Positions 36,233 to 48,247 of a stretch of DNA of 64,000 nucleotides are shown piece after piece; positions within the stretch are counted from its first letter, which is position 1, and every line of letters begins with the position of its first letter. Source of the stretch: Glossina fuscipes (taxonomy: Eukaryota; Arthropoda; Insecta; Diptera; Glossinidae); NCBI RefSeq assembly GCF_014805625.2, contig NW_023998490.1, positions 775,231 through 839,230 on the forward strand, given 5' to 3'. The translations under genes were made by a program, and so were the position numbers. Below the pieces are notes generated by a model. The model was not told where the DNA came from. It saw only the letters and a program-made list of their open reading frames with translations, and did no database searches.

Positions 36233-39200
36233 CTAGGCTGCTGAGGTTACTTTACTTCCCTCCGAGCGTTGCTGTTGTTGTTGATTGTCGTTTGACATAA
36301 GATGATTGTGTTCGCTGGTAATGGGACTAGGATGTGTACGTAATTCGGGCGGTAAATAGATTTTTACAACATTAGTGATGTTAACACGACAATTGGGACA
36401 ATTTTCACATCTGTAATAATTAAAAGAAAACAAGAAGGGCATAAGAGACACTTTTCTTCAAAATTTGCAAATAAATTTGGAAACTTACCTAGCAGCACAT
36501 TGATCGCAAGCCATAACGTGACAGCAAGGATTAAACATTGTATTAATGGCGCGATCCATGCAAATTTTACAAGTCATAGCCTCTGAAATACGTGTATCCA
36601 CGCAACGTTCAATGGCCGCTTCGCGTTCCTCCTTTTCACGTATTACCAAATCCAATTTACTGGTCATGGATAAGGCGCCATCTAAACTGACACCACTACT
36701 ACAAGAAGCCGAATCGTCTGACGTATAACCACCGGCTGCGCCGTTACCATCGTTTACAGCACTAACTAGTCGAGGCAAAAGTCTACCAAGGTCATCGGTT
36801 ACCGTTTCACTTTGTACCGAAGTTTCTATGCCACGTTCATGAAGAACACGTCTCGCCTGATCGTGCACTTCACGACTGGTTCGTTGTATATCAAATACAT
36901 AACGTTTACCCAATTCCGTGTCTTCTTTGAACATGGAAGCTATGGTGCCTTTGAGATCACGTGTAAATTGATTGGTTACAACGCCGCGAACTTTATCGCA
37001 AACATAGAAAGCATGTCGCTCCGTTATTGAACGGTATAAGCCAGCTGCAATAGCATGCTTAGGTAATTTAATCTCAACTTCTCGCCGATCATTATGATCA
37101 TCAACGTATTCCAGTTTAAAAGTACGACGAAATGATTTAGCAGCCGCTATAGCACTGAAAGGAATGCTGCAAAGGGAATAAAAGAAATATTTTTTTTTTA
37201 ATATTTTCTTTTGAACAGAAGCATTCTTTTAGCGTCCACACCTTTAGGCATGTACATATAGTTCTAAGCTTTAACAACATGTATCAAATATTATGGCCGC
37301 TATTTAGACGAACAAGGTCCATTTTCCAACTAAGTCAATTTTTGCGATCATGCGGTCAAAATTAAAACAACGGTAGATTTGATTTCGTTGTTCCGCTCTG
37401 TTATCCTAATTAAAATATTTATGCCTTCCAGTGTGTCTACAGGATATTTAATGTAATGTGTGACAAATGTTTCTACTGGACAAACTAATAATGTTTGAGG
37501 TCTGCTCATTTTTGAAGTGTTTAGAAGTGTTTAAGACAATTATATAATTAAGTTGAGGCGAACACGTTGCCTTAATAAATACCTAAATTAACTCATCATC
37601 TTCGCATGAAAGTCTTTCTCTACGCCAGCAAAAAAAAATATACGCACGTAAGCAGAGAATGACTCGGTGCTGTATCCATATGTAAGGTTATTATATGAGT
37701 AACCGTTCTAGGCGAAGTGATGAGGATACTTAATAGCGGGCATTGCCTACTACACTGTTTTCGGAATATTTCCCAATAGTTTTTCTTTGCAGAGCAAAAC
37801 CGGGCGATCGTGACTACAATAGGCTTGCCCTAATTGAAATATTTACCTCCTCTCGAATCTGTGTTGGGCATATGACTTAAACTTTTAATGAGAACATTTT
37901 TTCTGCTAGGGCGTATTTCTTCTTACTCTCAAGTTGGCTTATAATTATCTACTACAATCTAAACCCCGGTTAAAATTCCCTAGCTCAAGTTTTTTAAAAT
38001 TGCGGGATTTGACTAAGTTGCTACAAAGTATTTCTATTTTGAGGCATCAGCGATAGTTTTTTTTCAATTTGAAAGAAGTTTTTACAATTTGAAAGATAAC
38101 ATGATGTCCTTTTGGTATTTAGTAAAAAAGTCATTCTAGTTGTGTTAAAATGGTACGGAAGGTAGGTTTTTCTGGATGTATACAACACTTAGAAGGGCTA
38201 GACTCGATTTTTAATACACCAATTGATTCAGAATCAATTTTGGATCGATCTAAGCTCGTCAGTCCGTCAGCCCGTCCTTTTTTATTGTGTTCAACCTACA
38301 GGCTGCAAATTTTTGATACTTCTGATCGGATCGCTTTTTCGATCACTTTCCATATAACGCTTTATTTTGCAATATAGTTATATGAATAACGATGGAATAC
38401 TAATTTTAGAAATGAGTCGCACATATCACGAGCGGCATAAAAAAATACAAATATGCATATATCATGACTTAAACAAAGGGCTATTGTCAAACGATAAATG
38501 ATTTGCCTAAAACAAATGTTATCTCTTCTTCTTGCCCCTTAGCAAAATATGTTTAAAATAAGCTTTGCTTTTGATAGCGGGGCGGTAATGGAATCTTATA
38601 ATAAACGTAACTCACTTATTTATGCTATCTCCTATTGTCACTTTAACACCATGCGCTCCAACGGCTATATCACATCGTATCGAGCTTTCATTGGCTGTAA
38701 CGCCACAGAAAATCTCTTCACCATAACCGACTAGATCTTGGATTTCTTGTAAAAGCCAATATTTTGCTGATTTTGCTGGCATTTTTAGGGTAAATAATTT
38801 TCCATGTTCGACAGCGATTTGTCGTAAAAAATCATCAGGTAATTCCGAGTTTTGTTCGTTAAAAGGCCGAATCAGATAGTCTTCATAGATTCTTAACGGT
38901 GACGATATCAATAATTTCTCAATAGTTTCATTATCATAGGCAGGTGAAGTATTGGTCGTATTGGCGGTAGACGATGATGAGGATGTATTATTGGAATTTG
39001 AAGAATTTGAACTGGTTTTGTTATCGTTACAAACTTTGGTATGGGTTTCGTGGGAATAAGCAGCACCGCCGCTATTAGCCGTCGCCACCGCTTCCAATGA
39101 TAAACGCGAAGTTGAGGTCAAGGATAAACTATTGGCTGCATATGAGGTAGATGCCTGGCAATGAACATTTTCAATATTTTCCACAGATTTTTGCTTCGAT

Positions 39201-39712
39201 AAGCGACGCTTTTTAAAGGACAACACGTGCTCTTTATCTTTGCCAGTTTTATGTGAACATTGAGCATGTTGTTGCTGCTGCTGTTGTTGCTGTTGTTGTT
39301 GTTGTTGGTGTTGCTCTTGTTGCCTGAGTTTTTCTTGTTCTTTACGTATTTTCATCGGACATTCACACTTGAGAGATGCTTCGGTAAAACGTATACCATC
39401 CGCTTGGCACATTAATGCCGCCAGCTTGGCGGCATTCGTCCAATTCCGAGCATTTAAGCGACCTTCAAGTAAATCAACTTTCGCTTGCATATAAAACAAG
39501 TTACGAGCGCTCTCTTGCAATATAAAGTGCACGGGTACCCAGAATTTAACGCGCAACGCTAACATTAATTGTATGCCACTGCCACTACTATCACAGGTTA
39601 AACGATTACGCAAATTAATCCATTGTCGTGTACGCGACTCTTTTTGATTCGGTGACCAATGCTCTAAGCCGAAATATTCCATTTCACAGATAATACCCAA
39701 AGCCTTGCAAAC
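36233..39712 (-). CDS. dnr1: Dnr1 (defense repressor 1)-like FERM-RING E3 ubiquitin ligase, three exons, 5' exon missing
   Basis: Three minus-strand exons join in frame: 39712-38616 (1097 nt), 37166-36489 (678 nt) and 36410-36233 (178 nt with stop), together 651 codons. Junctions are canonical: an AG before GTTTGCAAGG, donor GTGAGT, acceptor TTTGCAG, donor GTAAGT, acceptor ATTACAG. The first visible exon opens with VCKALGIICEMEYFGLEHW and continues the FERM F1/F2 lobes (NLRNRL, LRVKFWVP, ILQESARNLFYMQ). A Q/S/N-rich insertion follows, then the rest of F2 and an F3 lobe (AFYVCDKVRG, RDLKG, YVFDIQRTSREVHD). The end is a RING, CKICMD...CCHVMACDQC...CENCPNCR, then VVKIYLPPEL. Domain order, the RING position at the extreme C-terminus and these motifs match Drosophila Dnr1 and vertebrate MYLIP/IDOL. 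Known family role: RING E3; fly Dnr1 lowers Dredd activity in Imd signalling, IDOL targets LDL receptors. The N-terminal ~30 residues (start Met and first F1 strand) should lie in an upstream exon that I could not find. Confidence 0.93.
36411..36488 (-). other. dnr1 last intron (78 bp) splitting the RING finger
   Basis: Donor GTAAGT (36488-36483) and acceptor ATTACAG (ending 36411). The split codon AG|A gives the Arg between ACDQCAA and CENCPNC, so this short intron cuts the RING between its zinc-binding cysteine groups. Confidence 0.9.
37167..38615 (-). other. dnr1 intron between FERM exon and FERM/RING exon (1449 bp)
   Basis: Bounded by donor GTGAGT (38615-38610) and acceptor TTTGCAG (ending 37167). 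The codon split is phase 2: AA from the upstream exon plus C from the downstream exon gives Asn in ...GDSIN-N-IPFSAIAAAK. The intron contains a plus-strand copy of the dispersed TCCGTC-type repeat at about 38165-38390. The rest is unremarkable AT-rich sequence. Confidence 0.85.
38165..38390 (+). repeat. Dispersed repeat family A, plus copy in dnr1 intron
   Basis: GTCAGTCCGTCAGCCCGTCC, GTGTTCAACCTACAGG, TCTGATCGGATCGCTTTTTC and CACTTTCCATATAACGC are in the same order as in other family A copies. The 5' part (AGAAGGGCTAGACTCGA) matches the 42.2-kb tandem unit. Confidence 0.65.
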
Positions 39713-39991
39713 CTAAAAAAAAGGAAAATAAATAAATAAAAAATTATTGAAAAAAAAAAAAAATATATATATATATATATAGCCGAGAAAATCTTCAACT
39801 GCTATCAAGGTCAAAAAGCAAACGTACGCGCACACAAATTAAATGCATTTAATATCCTTTTGCAAAATGTAGGCAAACAAATGTTTGTAACGGAATAAAC
39901 GCTATGAACACAACACTTATCACAGTACACTGTCGTAAGCGTGCTTCGGATAAGTATCACCTACCTACCAGTCTCCTCCCCCGCTCATTTG

Positions 39992-40027
39992 CACACACAC
40001 ACACATGTACACACACACACACACACA
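39992..40027 (+). repeat. (CA)n microsatellite in the sequence upstream of dnr1 exon 2
   Basis: CA alternation interrupted once by TGTA. Confidence 0.9.
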
Positions 40028-40535
40028 TTTGTGTTTCTCTCCAACAACAACCTTTTAAACACAAGCTCTTCTAACTTTGAAAATCATGAAAACAAGAATG
40101 AAAACAACAACAAGAACAACAACAAAAGAAATATCAACAAAGTATAAAATTATCAACGAGTTATTTAAGTGGTTCCCCCCTCTAGTAGGATCTTATCTTT
40201 CATTTTTTTTCCGTTTTTTTTTCCTTCTTTTAGTACATTTCTCTTTGGAATATTTTCAAAAACTAAACATGTGAAGGCTGCGTTCTACAAATCACATAAT
40301 GTGGTGGTTTTGTAAAACCATAATCATAATCATAATAATGCTTACTCGTTGGTACTGAAGCTGACTATGACATGCCCAAGAGTATTTTATTTTATTCCTT
40401 TTTTTGCCATAACCGTAATAGAGCCTATCTATCGAAAGTGCATCCATTCTAGTGCTAGAATAACATCAAGCACTGGTTGTATTACCGCAATTTAAATATC
40501 AACAATGAAAAAATCCAATGACACGATAACATTTG

Positions 40536-40539
<4 letters not shown>

Positions 40540-40567
<28 letters not shown>
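40540..40567 (+). repeat. Poly-A tract
   Basis: 27-28 consecutive A. It could be a retroposed tail, but no element body is recognised next to it. Confidence 0.8.
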
Positions 40568-42164
40568 GATAAAAAAATAGAAGCAGAAGAATTAAGGAAA
40601 AACATGACACTATTGGCAGAGCTTTATGGCGGCAGGCGTCGGCTTCGAAATATTGATGCAAAAAACGAAATTTCAATTTAATGGATTTTTCTTGTTTCTT
40701 TTTTTCCCACATCATCTTTTAAAGCGTCGTCTACATGCCTTGGGAATCAAATCGAAATGTATTTTAAATGATACGTTATGACAGCGACATTTAATTATTG
40801 TAAATGGAGCGAAATAAAATAAAATCTTTTTTACGAAATATTATGTTAAGTGAAAAACTTACAGAGTGCGGTACACCTTACTGCAGAGCAGAGAAAGAGA
40901 CATTAGATGGCTAAGAAAATGGAAGCTTTTTATTAAGTAATCAAATGCAGTCTTGATTTCCGTTTCGAGTCGTTTCTCAATGTAATAACGCTATCTATAA
41001 CTCTATAGAGAGGAGTAAGACATCAGTGTTTTGAAAGAGTAAAGGAGTCATGCAGCAATGTTCCGCAAAGCAAGAGACGTTTTTCTTTTTTAATAAATTA
41101 TTTTCCAGTTTTGGGAGGATAGCCCAATTCTTTCATTAATTGGTTGCAATGTTCTTTGGTTTCTTCTCAAGTCGAAGTTGAGTGCTCTTGAAGCGAAGAA
41201 ATTGGAAATATTGTGGTATGATTTTTTAGGACGTATATCGTGCGTGGCAGACATGGTCCCCACACATTTTCATCTATTTTCAAAACTAGAAAATTTTTTA
41301 TTAAATTAGGCTGACAAAAGGGCTGAATTTTGGTCCACTTATGTTTCAATTTTTTCTACATGTAAGGTAAACAAACCGTGAAGGCGACCAAAAATTAATA
41401 TTGTATTCCTTGTCTCCGTTCTGCAATCTTCTCAGAGCATACTATCTATGCGATGCAGGCTATACTGAATGCACATTGCCTTAAAATAAACGGAACACTG
41501 TCAACTCATGCGAAATCAACAGTTCATGTATTTCGTATTGAACCCACAGATGACAGTTTCTGAGATACACTGGCCCACAACTTTTTTTCACTTATTCGTG
41601 TGAAATAATGACGACCAGAAAGAAGGGAAGAAAGATTAAGAGATAGGGAGGTGGCCGAGTTCTGCGAACAAAATTCTAAAATTATTGCATAAGAAATGGT
41701 AAAAACAATACTTTTTTACAATTGTGTTCACACATGCGACCTAACGCTTATTGAAAGACAAAAACTCATGATACGTAAAGACTTCATGACATGAATTGTT
41801 TAAAAATCGAATATGATTCACATATTTTCGAGTTGTGAAAATGATAGTTTTTTTTATGGCAGTTTACGTGCAGCACAACTTCTTGTCAATATGCTTTCTT
41901 CTTGTGTCGTAAATAACAAAATTAACTGGATCCTTGAGTGTGCTAAAGCTTATCGATGCAAAATTTTTTGATAATCGCTTAAGAGTGTATTCGCAATAGC
42001 AGAGATAAATATGTCTCGTCTCTATGATTATTGTTACGATATCGAAATCATTAAGTTTAATATTAGAAGTGCATATATGATACCAAAATGATTAAATATT
42101 TATTCATTATGCCCTATACCACGTATGCAAGTTACAAAGATGTAACAAGTTTACGTGGATGTAT

Positions 42165-42440
42165 GCAATATCCAGAAGGACTTGAGATAATACTCGCCCT
42201 TTATTACACCGATCGGTTCAGACTCACTTTCGAAAGCTTCACTGACCGTCTGCCTATCCAGAAAGGCTTGAGGTAGACCCACTGTTTACTATACCGATCG
42301 ATTCAGACTCACTACCTAACGCCTGTCTACACGTCTGTCCGTCAAGGAGGACTTGATTTAAACCCATCTTTTACTCTAGCGATCGGCTCAGAGTCGTTTT
42401 CTCAATTCATTTTCTAAATCGATATAAACTTGTCAGTCTG
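42165..42440 (+). repeat. Tandem repeat, three units of about 86 bp
   Basis: CCAGAAGGACTTGAG (42172), CCAGAAAGGCTTGAG (42258) and TCAAGGAGGACTTGA (42342) mark units of 86 and about 85 bp. Each also carries CCGATCGGTTCAGACTC-type sequence (42208, 42293, 42378) and a CCGTCTG or TCCGTC core. The unit is related to the dispersed repeat at 38165-38390. Confidence 0.75.
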
Positions 42441-43449
42441 TCCGTCCGTCTGCTGAACACAAAAAGCAACTAAACAGCTTTTTTCTTATATCAAAACTAC
42501 AGGTCGCAATTTAAGGGATACTTTGCTGAAATTTGTTGAAGGCTATTGAAAATAGTTCGGATCGGAAATTGTTCTTTACATATATTTAAGGCATGAGAGA
42601 AAAAAAGCGCTTATTTACGGACAAAATAACGGGTAAGTAAAGTACGATAGTGCCATTTATGTGATCAATAGAAATTCAGTTATTTTGTGTTACATCCAGT
42701 GAATACTTTGAGATAAGCTTGTAAGAGCTTTTAAATCAGTTTTATTTCAATTCTATTTTTTTTTATCTTTATTTTTCAATTTATTTCACGTTCTTTTTTT
42801 TTTTTTTATTTACACTTATATTTAATATTAAAATTCTTTTATATATATATATATATATGTTGTTTTTTTTTTATATAGATTTTCATAAAACTTTCTCTTT
42901 TACAAGAGATGAAAACATGGAATTGGAAATAATCCAAAAAATTGTGCTGAAAATGCCAGAAATGAAAAAAGGAAATAAAATAAAAAAAACAATTTATAAA
43001 ATGCATTTTATTTTACAATGTCCTCCATAAATTCAATAACCTCAATATTGCTCAACATACATTTCACCGTAATAAGCAGCAGCAGCACCAGCACATAAAC
43101 TGAATGAAATGTATTTTCTTTGTATACTAATTGATCATATTTTAGTCGACTATGAAACAACGATTACAGAGGAGTAAAGATTATAAAATATCTGAAAAAT
43201 GTTTAATTTATACTTAATTTTTTTCGGGAAATCATTGAAAAGTTGTGACTATGTCGTATTATAATGAATTCATTCACGTTTTTCATTGACGTTTTCAAGT
43301 ATACACTTATGCTTTTTTTGATCAAACTGATCAGAAGCATAAAAAATTTTAATTTTTACTTTCCGCTTCGATTTTTCCGGGTGTTTTAATAAGAGTACGT
43401 TTAAGTTCAAGTTAAATGGCAGGCAGATAGATATGAGTCACCTTTACCA

Positions 43450-43665
43450 AGTCGATGGTTGCACATTCTCATGTCTCGCGTGCTGTTTGACTTTACCTGG
43501 TCGTTGCCGTACTGGATGTTGAGATGTCGGTAAAGGCATAACATATACCGATTAAGCACACATCGACTCGGCTGCGGCCACCCTCTATCTTTTTCTCGCG
43601 CTCCCCACTTCTTACACGTTTAGGAGAACTGCCTTGGGTAATTGATCGAAATTGATTAGGCATCA
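43450..43665 (+). mobile_element. Degenerate long-body SINE copy
   Basis: GGTAAAGGCATAACATATACC near 43529, a pyrimidine-rich centre (43575-43620), CTTACACGTTTAGGAGAAC and GGGTAATTGATCG align in order with the 60.2-kb and 4.1-kb SINE bodies. The tRNA-like head is strongly diverged or missing, with no convincing B box. Flanking repeats are not seen. Confidence 0.45.
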
Positions 43666-44495
43666 CTAACTCTCTGTTTCCACTTTTCAGATTTTCGTCA
43701 TCGGACAGCGACTTGGACACCAAATTTTTTTTCACTTTTTATTTTGAAATAATCGATTGCTTGGAAACTTGTAAAATACTTAGAAGCTCCTAACCTCTTT
43801 TGATTCAATGTAAGCGATTCCGTACAAAAACACAAAAGTGATGAATAGAGTCATTAGGAGAAATCGCAGTTTAGTTCAAAATTTTTCTTCTTTCTCTAAT
43901 GGAGAAACAGTGCAAACATATGCTTAACATGAAAGGAGATTCTCTTCATCGCACTAGGATCAGTAAACGCCACGACACAGACGCTGAAATTAATTTTCTT
44001 TTTTGCTGATTTAGTTAATTCATTTGAGACCGTAACAAGTTTGATATCACTTTAAACTGGAATTCATTATTTCTTTGTCATCAGTTTATTTTGGCATACC
44101 TTCTACAAAATTAGTGGGAAATAAAAAGTCTATACATTTAGCTAAAGAAATATAAAATTTATTGGTTTCTCTTAATTGCATCTAATAGATTGGTCATCCA
44201 ACTTTTCCTCAACGCGAATCGTGTCATTTATAATATGTAATGCTAAGGTCTGGTTAAAAAGGATATTATATGGACAAAAAGTGTCATCATTATTATTATT
44301 ATTATCATAATTTATTCTGACTAAACAAATAAATTGTAGAACTTAACGTGGCACTGATGAGCGCTAGTAACCAAGTTTCAGGATTTCCTGCAGAAGACAT
44401 CCATTAAAGGTTAAGCTTTTTCTAACGATCAATATTAGACCAATTGGAAAAGATCTTACGTATATGTATTTAGAGCTTTGAAACATCCCTTAGTC

Positions 44496-44560
44496 AATAT
44501 ATGTGACATTGAGTTGTGGTAAGAAACACCTGTGTCACATATATGTGCCGATTGGTAGCG
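44496..44560 (+). repeat. Dispersed hairpin-forming repeat, copy 1
   Basis: ATATATGTGACATTGAGTTG ... GTCACATATATGTG (44534-44547): the ends are inverted repeats around a loop containing GGTAAGAAACACCTGTG. A related copy lies at 52771. Confidence 0.55.
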
Positions 44561-45094
44561 AGCAGGTCAGCATTAGGTTCTTTAGCCATTTTCAAGACGT
44601 CCACAGGCTTAAAGGCTCCCAATGCAAACTTTCGAGAATAGGAAAAGTTTTGGCATTCGTAAAGTGTTTGCTGAATCGGAAGATTTAGTCCCCCAAAAGA
44701 CTTTAAAAGAGAAATTGAATTATAACTATTTCTGATCGCTTGAAATAAGATGATAAATAGTTAACTTCTTTCCGGAATTCATTAAAGCTCGGCGCTTTTG
44801 TATTCTTTTTTTTAAGGATTGGTATTATCGCACTAAAAATACTTCAGTTTTTTTAAATTTCTATGAACGCAAACTAAAGCAGCGCTTTTCCATGTTCTAA
44901 AGGTAGATTATTGCAAGGGCATTTAGCGCGGTGCGTTGAGGTACGAGGTAGCATGTCATTTAACGTACGTACATCTTCTGGCCTGCTTAGGAGGAGTGAC
45001 CGAGAAGGTCAGGAAAGCTAAGAAATTAGTCGTAATAAAGGTTTATTTCTTGGACAGATCTCTTTGATTCTTACGTGACAGAAAAAGCCATCTT

Positions 45095-45545
45095 TTTATA
45101 CCCACCACTGTAATTGTATTTTTTTCATAACTTATGTAACATCCAAAAGAAAGCTTCAGAGACGCTATAAACTGCACTTATTCTGGATCAGCATGAAATT
45201 CGGAGTGGGCTTAGCCATGTCTGTCCGTATGCGTGTCCGTGCCTCTGTGTATTGTTGGCACTCTCTTCGTCGCGAAAACGAACACATCCATCTCGAATTT
45301 GTGTAGAAACATTGGAAAGTATTTGCACGCAGGTCGGTAGTGAAAATGGGCTGAATTGGTCACAGCAGAAAGACGCAGTGGGGCATAAACTGGACGGAAT
45401 TCCGTTTTTCTTAACAAAAATTTGTGAGTTTTTGCTCGTTTCTCGAAAATGATTAAAGTCAGAAGGCTGAAATTGTTCTCGTTTACTATACGAAACACTC
45501 TACTCTTTATGTCGAGAAATGAAACAATCGGTCATGCCCACACAA
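45095..45545 (+). repeat. Dispersed repeat family B, copy 5
   Basis: Opens TTTTTATACCCACCACTG, then AGCTTCAGAGACGCTATAAA, CATGAAATTCGGAGTGGGCT, CATGTCTGTCCGTATGCGTG, TTGCACGCAGGTCGGTAGTG and AAATGGGCTGAATTGGTCAC. This is the longest and best preserved copy. Confidence 0.7.
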
Positions 45546-45611
45546 AGTTACAAGCAATTAAATTTTATTTTTTCGCTTTTTGAGGTTTTATTCTTGTTTA
45601 TCATAAGGCAA

Positions 45612-45787
45612 TGATCCGCCTGAGTAGCCGAAGGGGAGAAATCTCGACTAGCAAGTCAATGGTCGTGGGTTCGAATCTCAAGTGCGGTAGAGTTTTTAAT
45701 AAAAGCCGATAGCCTTAGATGCTAGTGCTTTTAAGAGTTTAGTCTTAGAATTTATTTCTGTGGCGAAATTAATAATAATAATAATAA
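45612..45787 (+). mobile_element. tRNA-derived SINE, short-body type, with target-site duplication
   Basis: A 176-bp element is flanked by a perfect 13-bp direct repeat TATCATAAGGCAA (45599-45611 and 45788-45800; its first bases could be part of the tail). The head contains an A-box-like TAGCCGAAGGGG and a B box GGTTCGAATCTC near 45668-45680, as in RNA polymerase III promoters of tRNA genes. The 3' end is an (AAT)n tail. Two minus-strand copies at 11.1 and 58.7 kb align along the whole length, including body and tail. Confidence 0.82.
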
Positions 45788-47224
45788 TATCATAAGGCAA
45801 ACTAGACAGAATTGTCTAAAACTATCTTGTGCGCACTCCTCAAACGAAGATATATAGTCTTCATAAAAATAGGTTAATTTTAAAGGAATATAGTAGACAC
45901 CACGATTATTTCTTCGTTAATAATACCAGCGATATGGGTATTAAATAAAAGAGAACTTGGAGACTAGAATGTGAAAAGCATAGTGGTGTGGTGGATATAC
46001 GAGGTTCGGTCCCGCCCAATATAATTTCCTTACTTGTATTTCCTATGCTGGGATAAGAAACAGATTTGTTGAATCGAAGCAACCTTAGGTAAATTTTATG
46101 TTCGTTTTCGAATTTACTCACAAAATTTTCCCCGAACTTAACATAGCTTTTTAAGTAAAAAAAAAAAATTTTTTGTCTATGGGAGCCATCAACATCTCCT
46201 ATATACATCAGCTAACTTTAGTATGGTACTTTCTCTAGATTTCTTGAAATAATTTAAGAGTGTTTAAGTTTCTTATGCAATTTATGAAGGATCGTCTCCA
46301 CTCAGGCGAAATCATTTGTAATAAAAATGTCGAATTGGACACAACTTCGCTATTCTGTGCAAGGGCATTCTATCAGAATTAAATCCTAAGAAATGTAATT
46401 AAAATGAATTTTGATTATCTTCACGAAAACTAAATCAATAAGATTTCCGTTTAAATTTATAAACCAAAAGATTGCTAGGATTGCTTTAAATGAATCCCAG
46501 TCTTCACTTAGGCTGATGCTATACATATACATACTTTCAAGCTAAACTTGTCAGGTATGCGTGCAAAACTTGCTGCTTTTGTAACGAGTGTAAATAAGAA
46601 TAACAGCAAGCGGTTCTACTTCTTTTTTTTTTTCTACTTCTTAATTACGATTACGTGCAATACAACACAAGCATGATTAAGTGGTATTCCTGCATAGGAG
46701 CCTGCAAAAGCTTATTTATTACCCTTATTACGTTACGTACAAATGAAGTGGTTCAGCTTGTCCTTATGGGGAATGTATATAAGTCATGAATGATGACAAT
46801 AACCTTTAAAATGTCACGTATCACGTTGTATCATTTTTATCGGTAGATAATCATAACCGCAACAATAATAAAGACGGTAAGGCCAAGAATGTATATCCCA
46901 CACATGCACACTCGCAATCATAGAAAAAAGAAAATTATACCGAAGTGGGAACAAACGCCAACAAATTTTACTCAAATGCTTATACATTTCGCTTTAGTTC
47001 GTTTGGTATTTATAGGCTTCAGCATTATTACAATGCTAGTGCTCTCCTACAGCAGTAAATTATTTTCCACCGGCCTTAATTTATTTTGTAGAGAAAAATA
47101 AAAAAAAAGCTTAAAAAAAAAACCACATTAACAACAGCCATTAATACGATCACTCGTAGAACGCGTGCCATTAAGCACGTTACGTTTTCAAAATGTAATG
47201 ATATAAAGACAGAACGAGAAAGAG

Positions 47225-47262
47225 GGAGAGAGAGAGAGAGAGATAGAGAGATAGCGTCAGTA
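47225..47262 (+). repeat. (GA)n tract
   Basis: GAGAGA run with AGATAGAG interruptions; purine-rich sequence continues to about 47310. Confidence 0.85.
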
Positions 47263-48033
47263 TATACGTATAGATAAAACTAAAACAAAATTAAAGAAAG
47301 AGAGAGTAAGGAAAAACTATACAAAAAAAAGCCCAATAATTTTTTTTTAGTTTTTATCTTTGTTTCTAAAAATCGATTTACCCTAAAAGAAAATTATTAA
47401 AGTCGTATTATTTTACAATTATCTGTGGACATTAAAAGAATTAATAGCAAAAAAAAAAAACTATATGTAAACAAACTTCTCTAATAACTTCCTATGACGA
47501 GCGAGTTCACAATGTGAATAATTTTTATATAAGTAACTATACAATGAACGTATGTACAGATGTATGTATACAAATTTTAATATACATATCTAAACGTATG
47601 TGCACGCATTCGCTACACATTATTAAATTAAACACTCGGTCGGTGTATTTATTTACGATGACGATCTCAATGAAAACAAACGTGAGCAACAGCGATCAAA
47701 GTCCACATTTTGTTTGGGTCGTGGTCCAAAGTCCAAATCAAAAAACAAAACATGTTTTCGTGTTTTTACGTTCACGTATAAGTGAATGTGTTGCGTGAGC
47801 ATGTATGCGTTCATGTGTGTGTTACACTGCTAATACATTCTCCCTAACTAACACTATCTGACTTACCTACTCAAACTATTTGGTTTTATCTCTATTTGGT
47901 TTTTGTCTTTTTTTATTTTGTTCCTCTCTGCGAAGGGGGGACTCTTTTTTTTTTTTTTTTTACATAAGCTCTTAAATTTAACATAAGCTATTGAATTAAA
48001 TTTACAGTTAAGTTAAGACATGAACATATTCAT

Positions 48034-48070
48034 TCACTCACTCACTCACTCACTCACTCACCCACCCACC
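48034..48070 (+). repeat. (CACT)n microsatellite
   Basis: Seven CACT-type units then CCCACCCACC. Confidence 0.9.
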
Positions 48071-48215
48071 ATTTTCCATTCTCCTCTCCGATAAAATAGA
48101 CTTCTATTCAATTATCATTTTTTATTTATATAAAACCATTACCGTAAATTGAAGAGATGCAGTAGAAAGAGTTCACTGTTGATTAATAATTCTCTTCTCA
48201 TCAATCCTCTTTTTA

Positions 48216-48247
48216 TCTCTCTCTCTCTCTCTCTCGCGCTCTCTCCC
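48216..48247 (+). repeat. (CT)n tract
   Basis: TCTCTCTCTCTCTCTC followed by GCGCTCTCTCC. Confidence 0.85.

Larger units (their letters stand above)
39713..43449. other. Upstream flank or intron 1 of dnr1
   Basis: Begins with the polypyrimidine-AG acceptor of dnr1 exon 2 (minus strand). Contains CA, TA and poly-A tracts and the 42.2-kb tandem repeat. No match to the expected ~30-codon N-terminal exon was found. Confidence 0.5.

Noticed and set aside
36546..37030. Plus-strand frames over dnr1
   Set aside because: Antisense shadows of the dnr1 FERM/RING exon.
43493..43735. 80-codon minus-strand frame
   Set aside because: Mostly overlaps the degenerate long-body SINE.
44289..44310. (ATT)n tract as the tail of another minus-strand SINE
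   Set aside because: Following sequence does not align convincingly with the SINE body.
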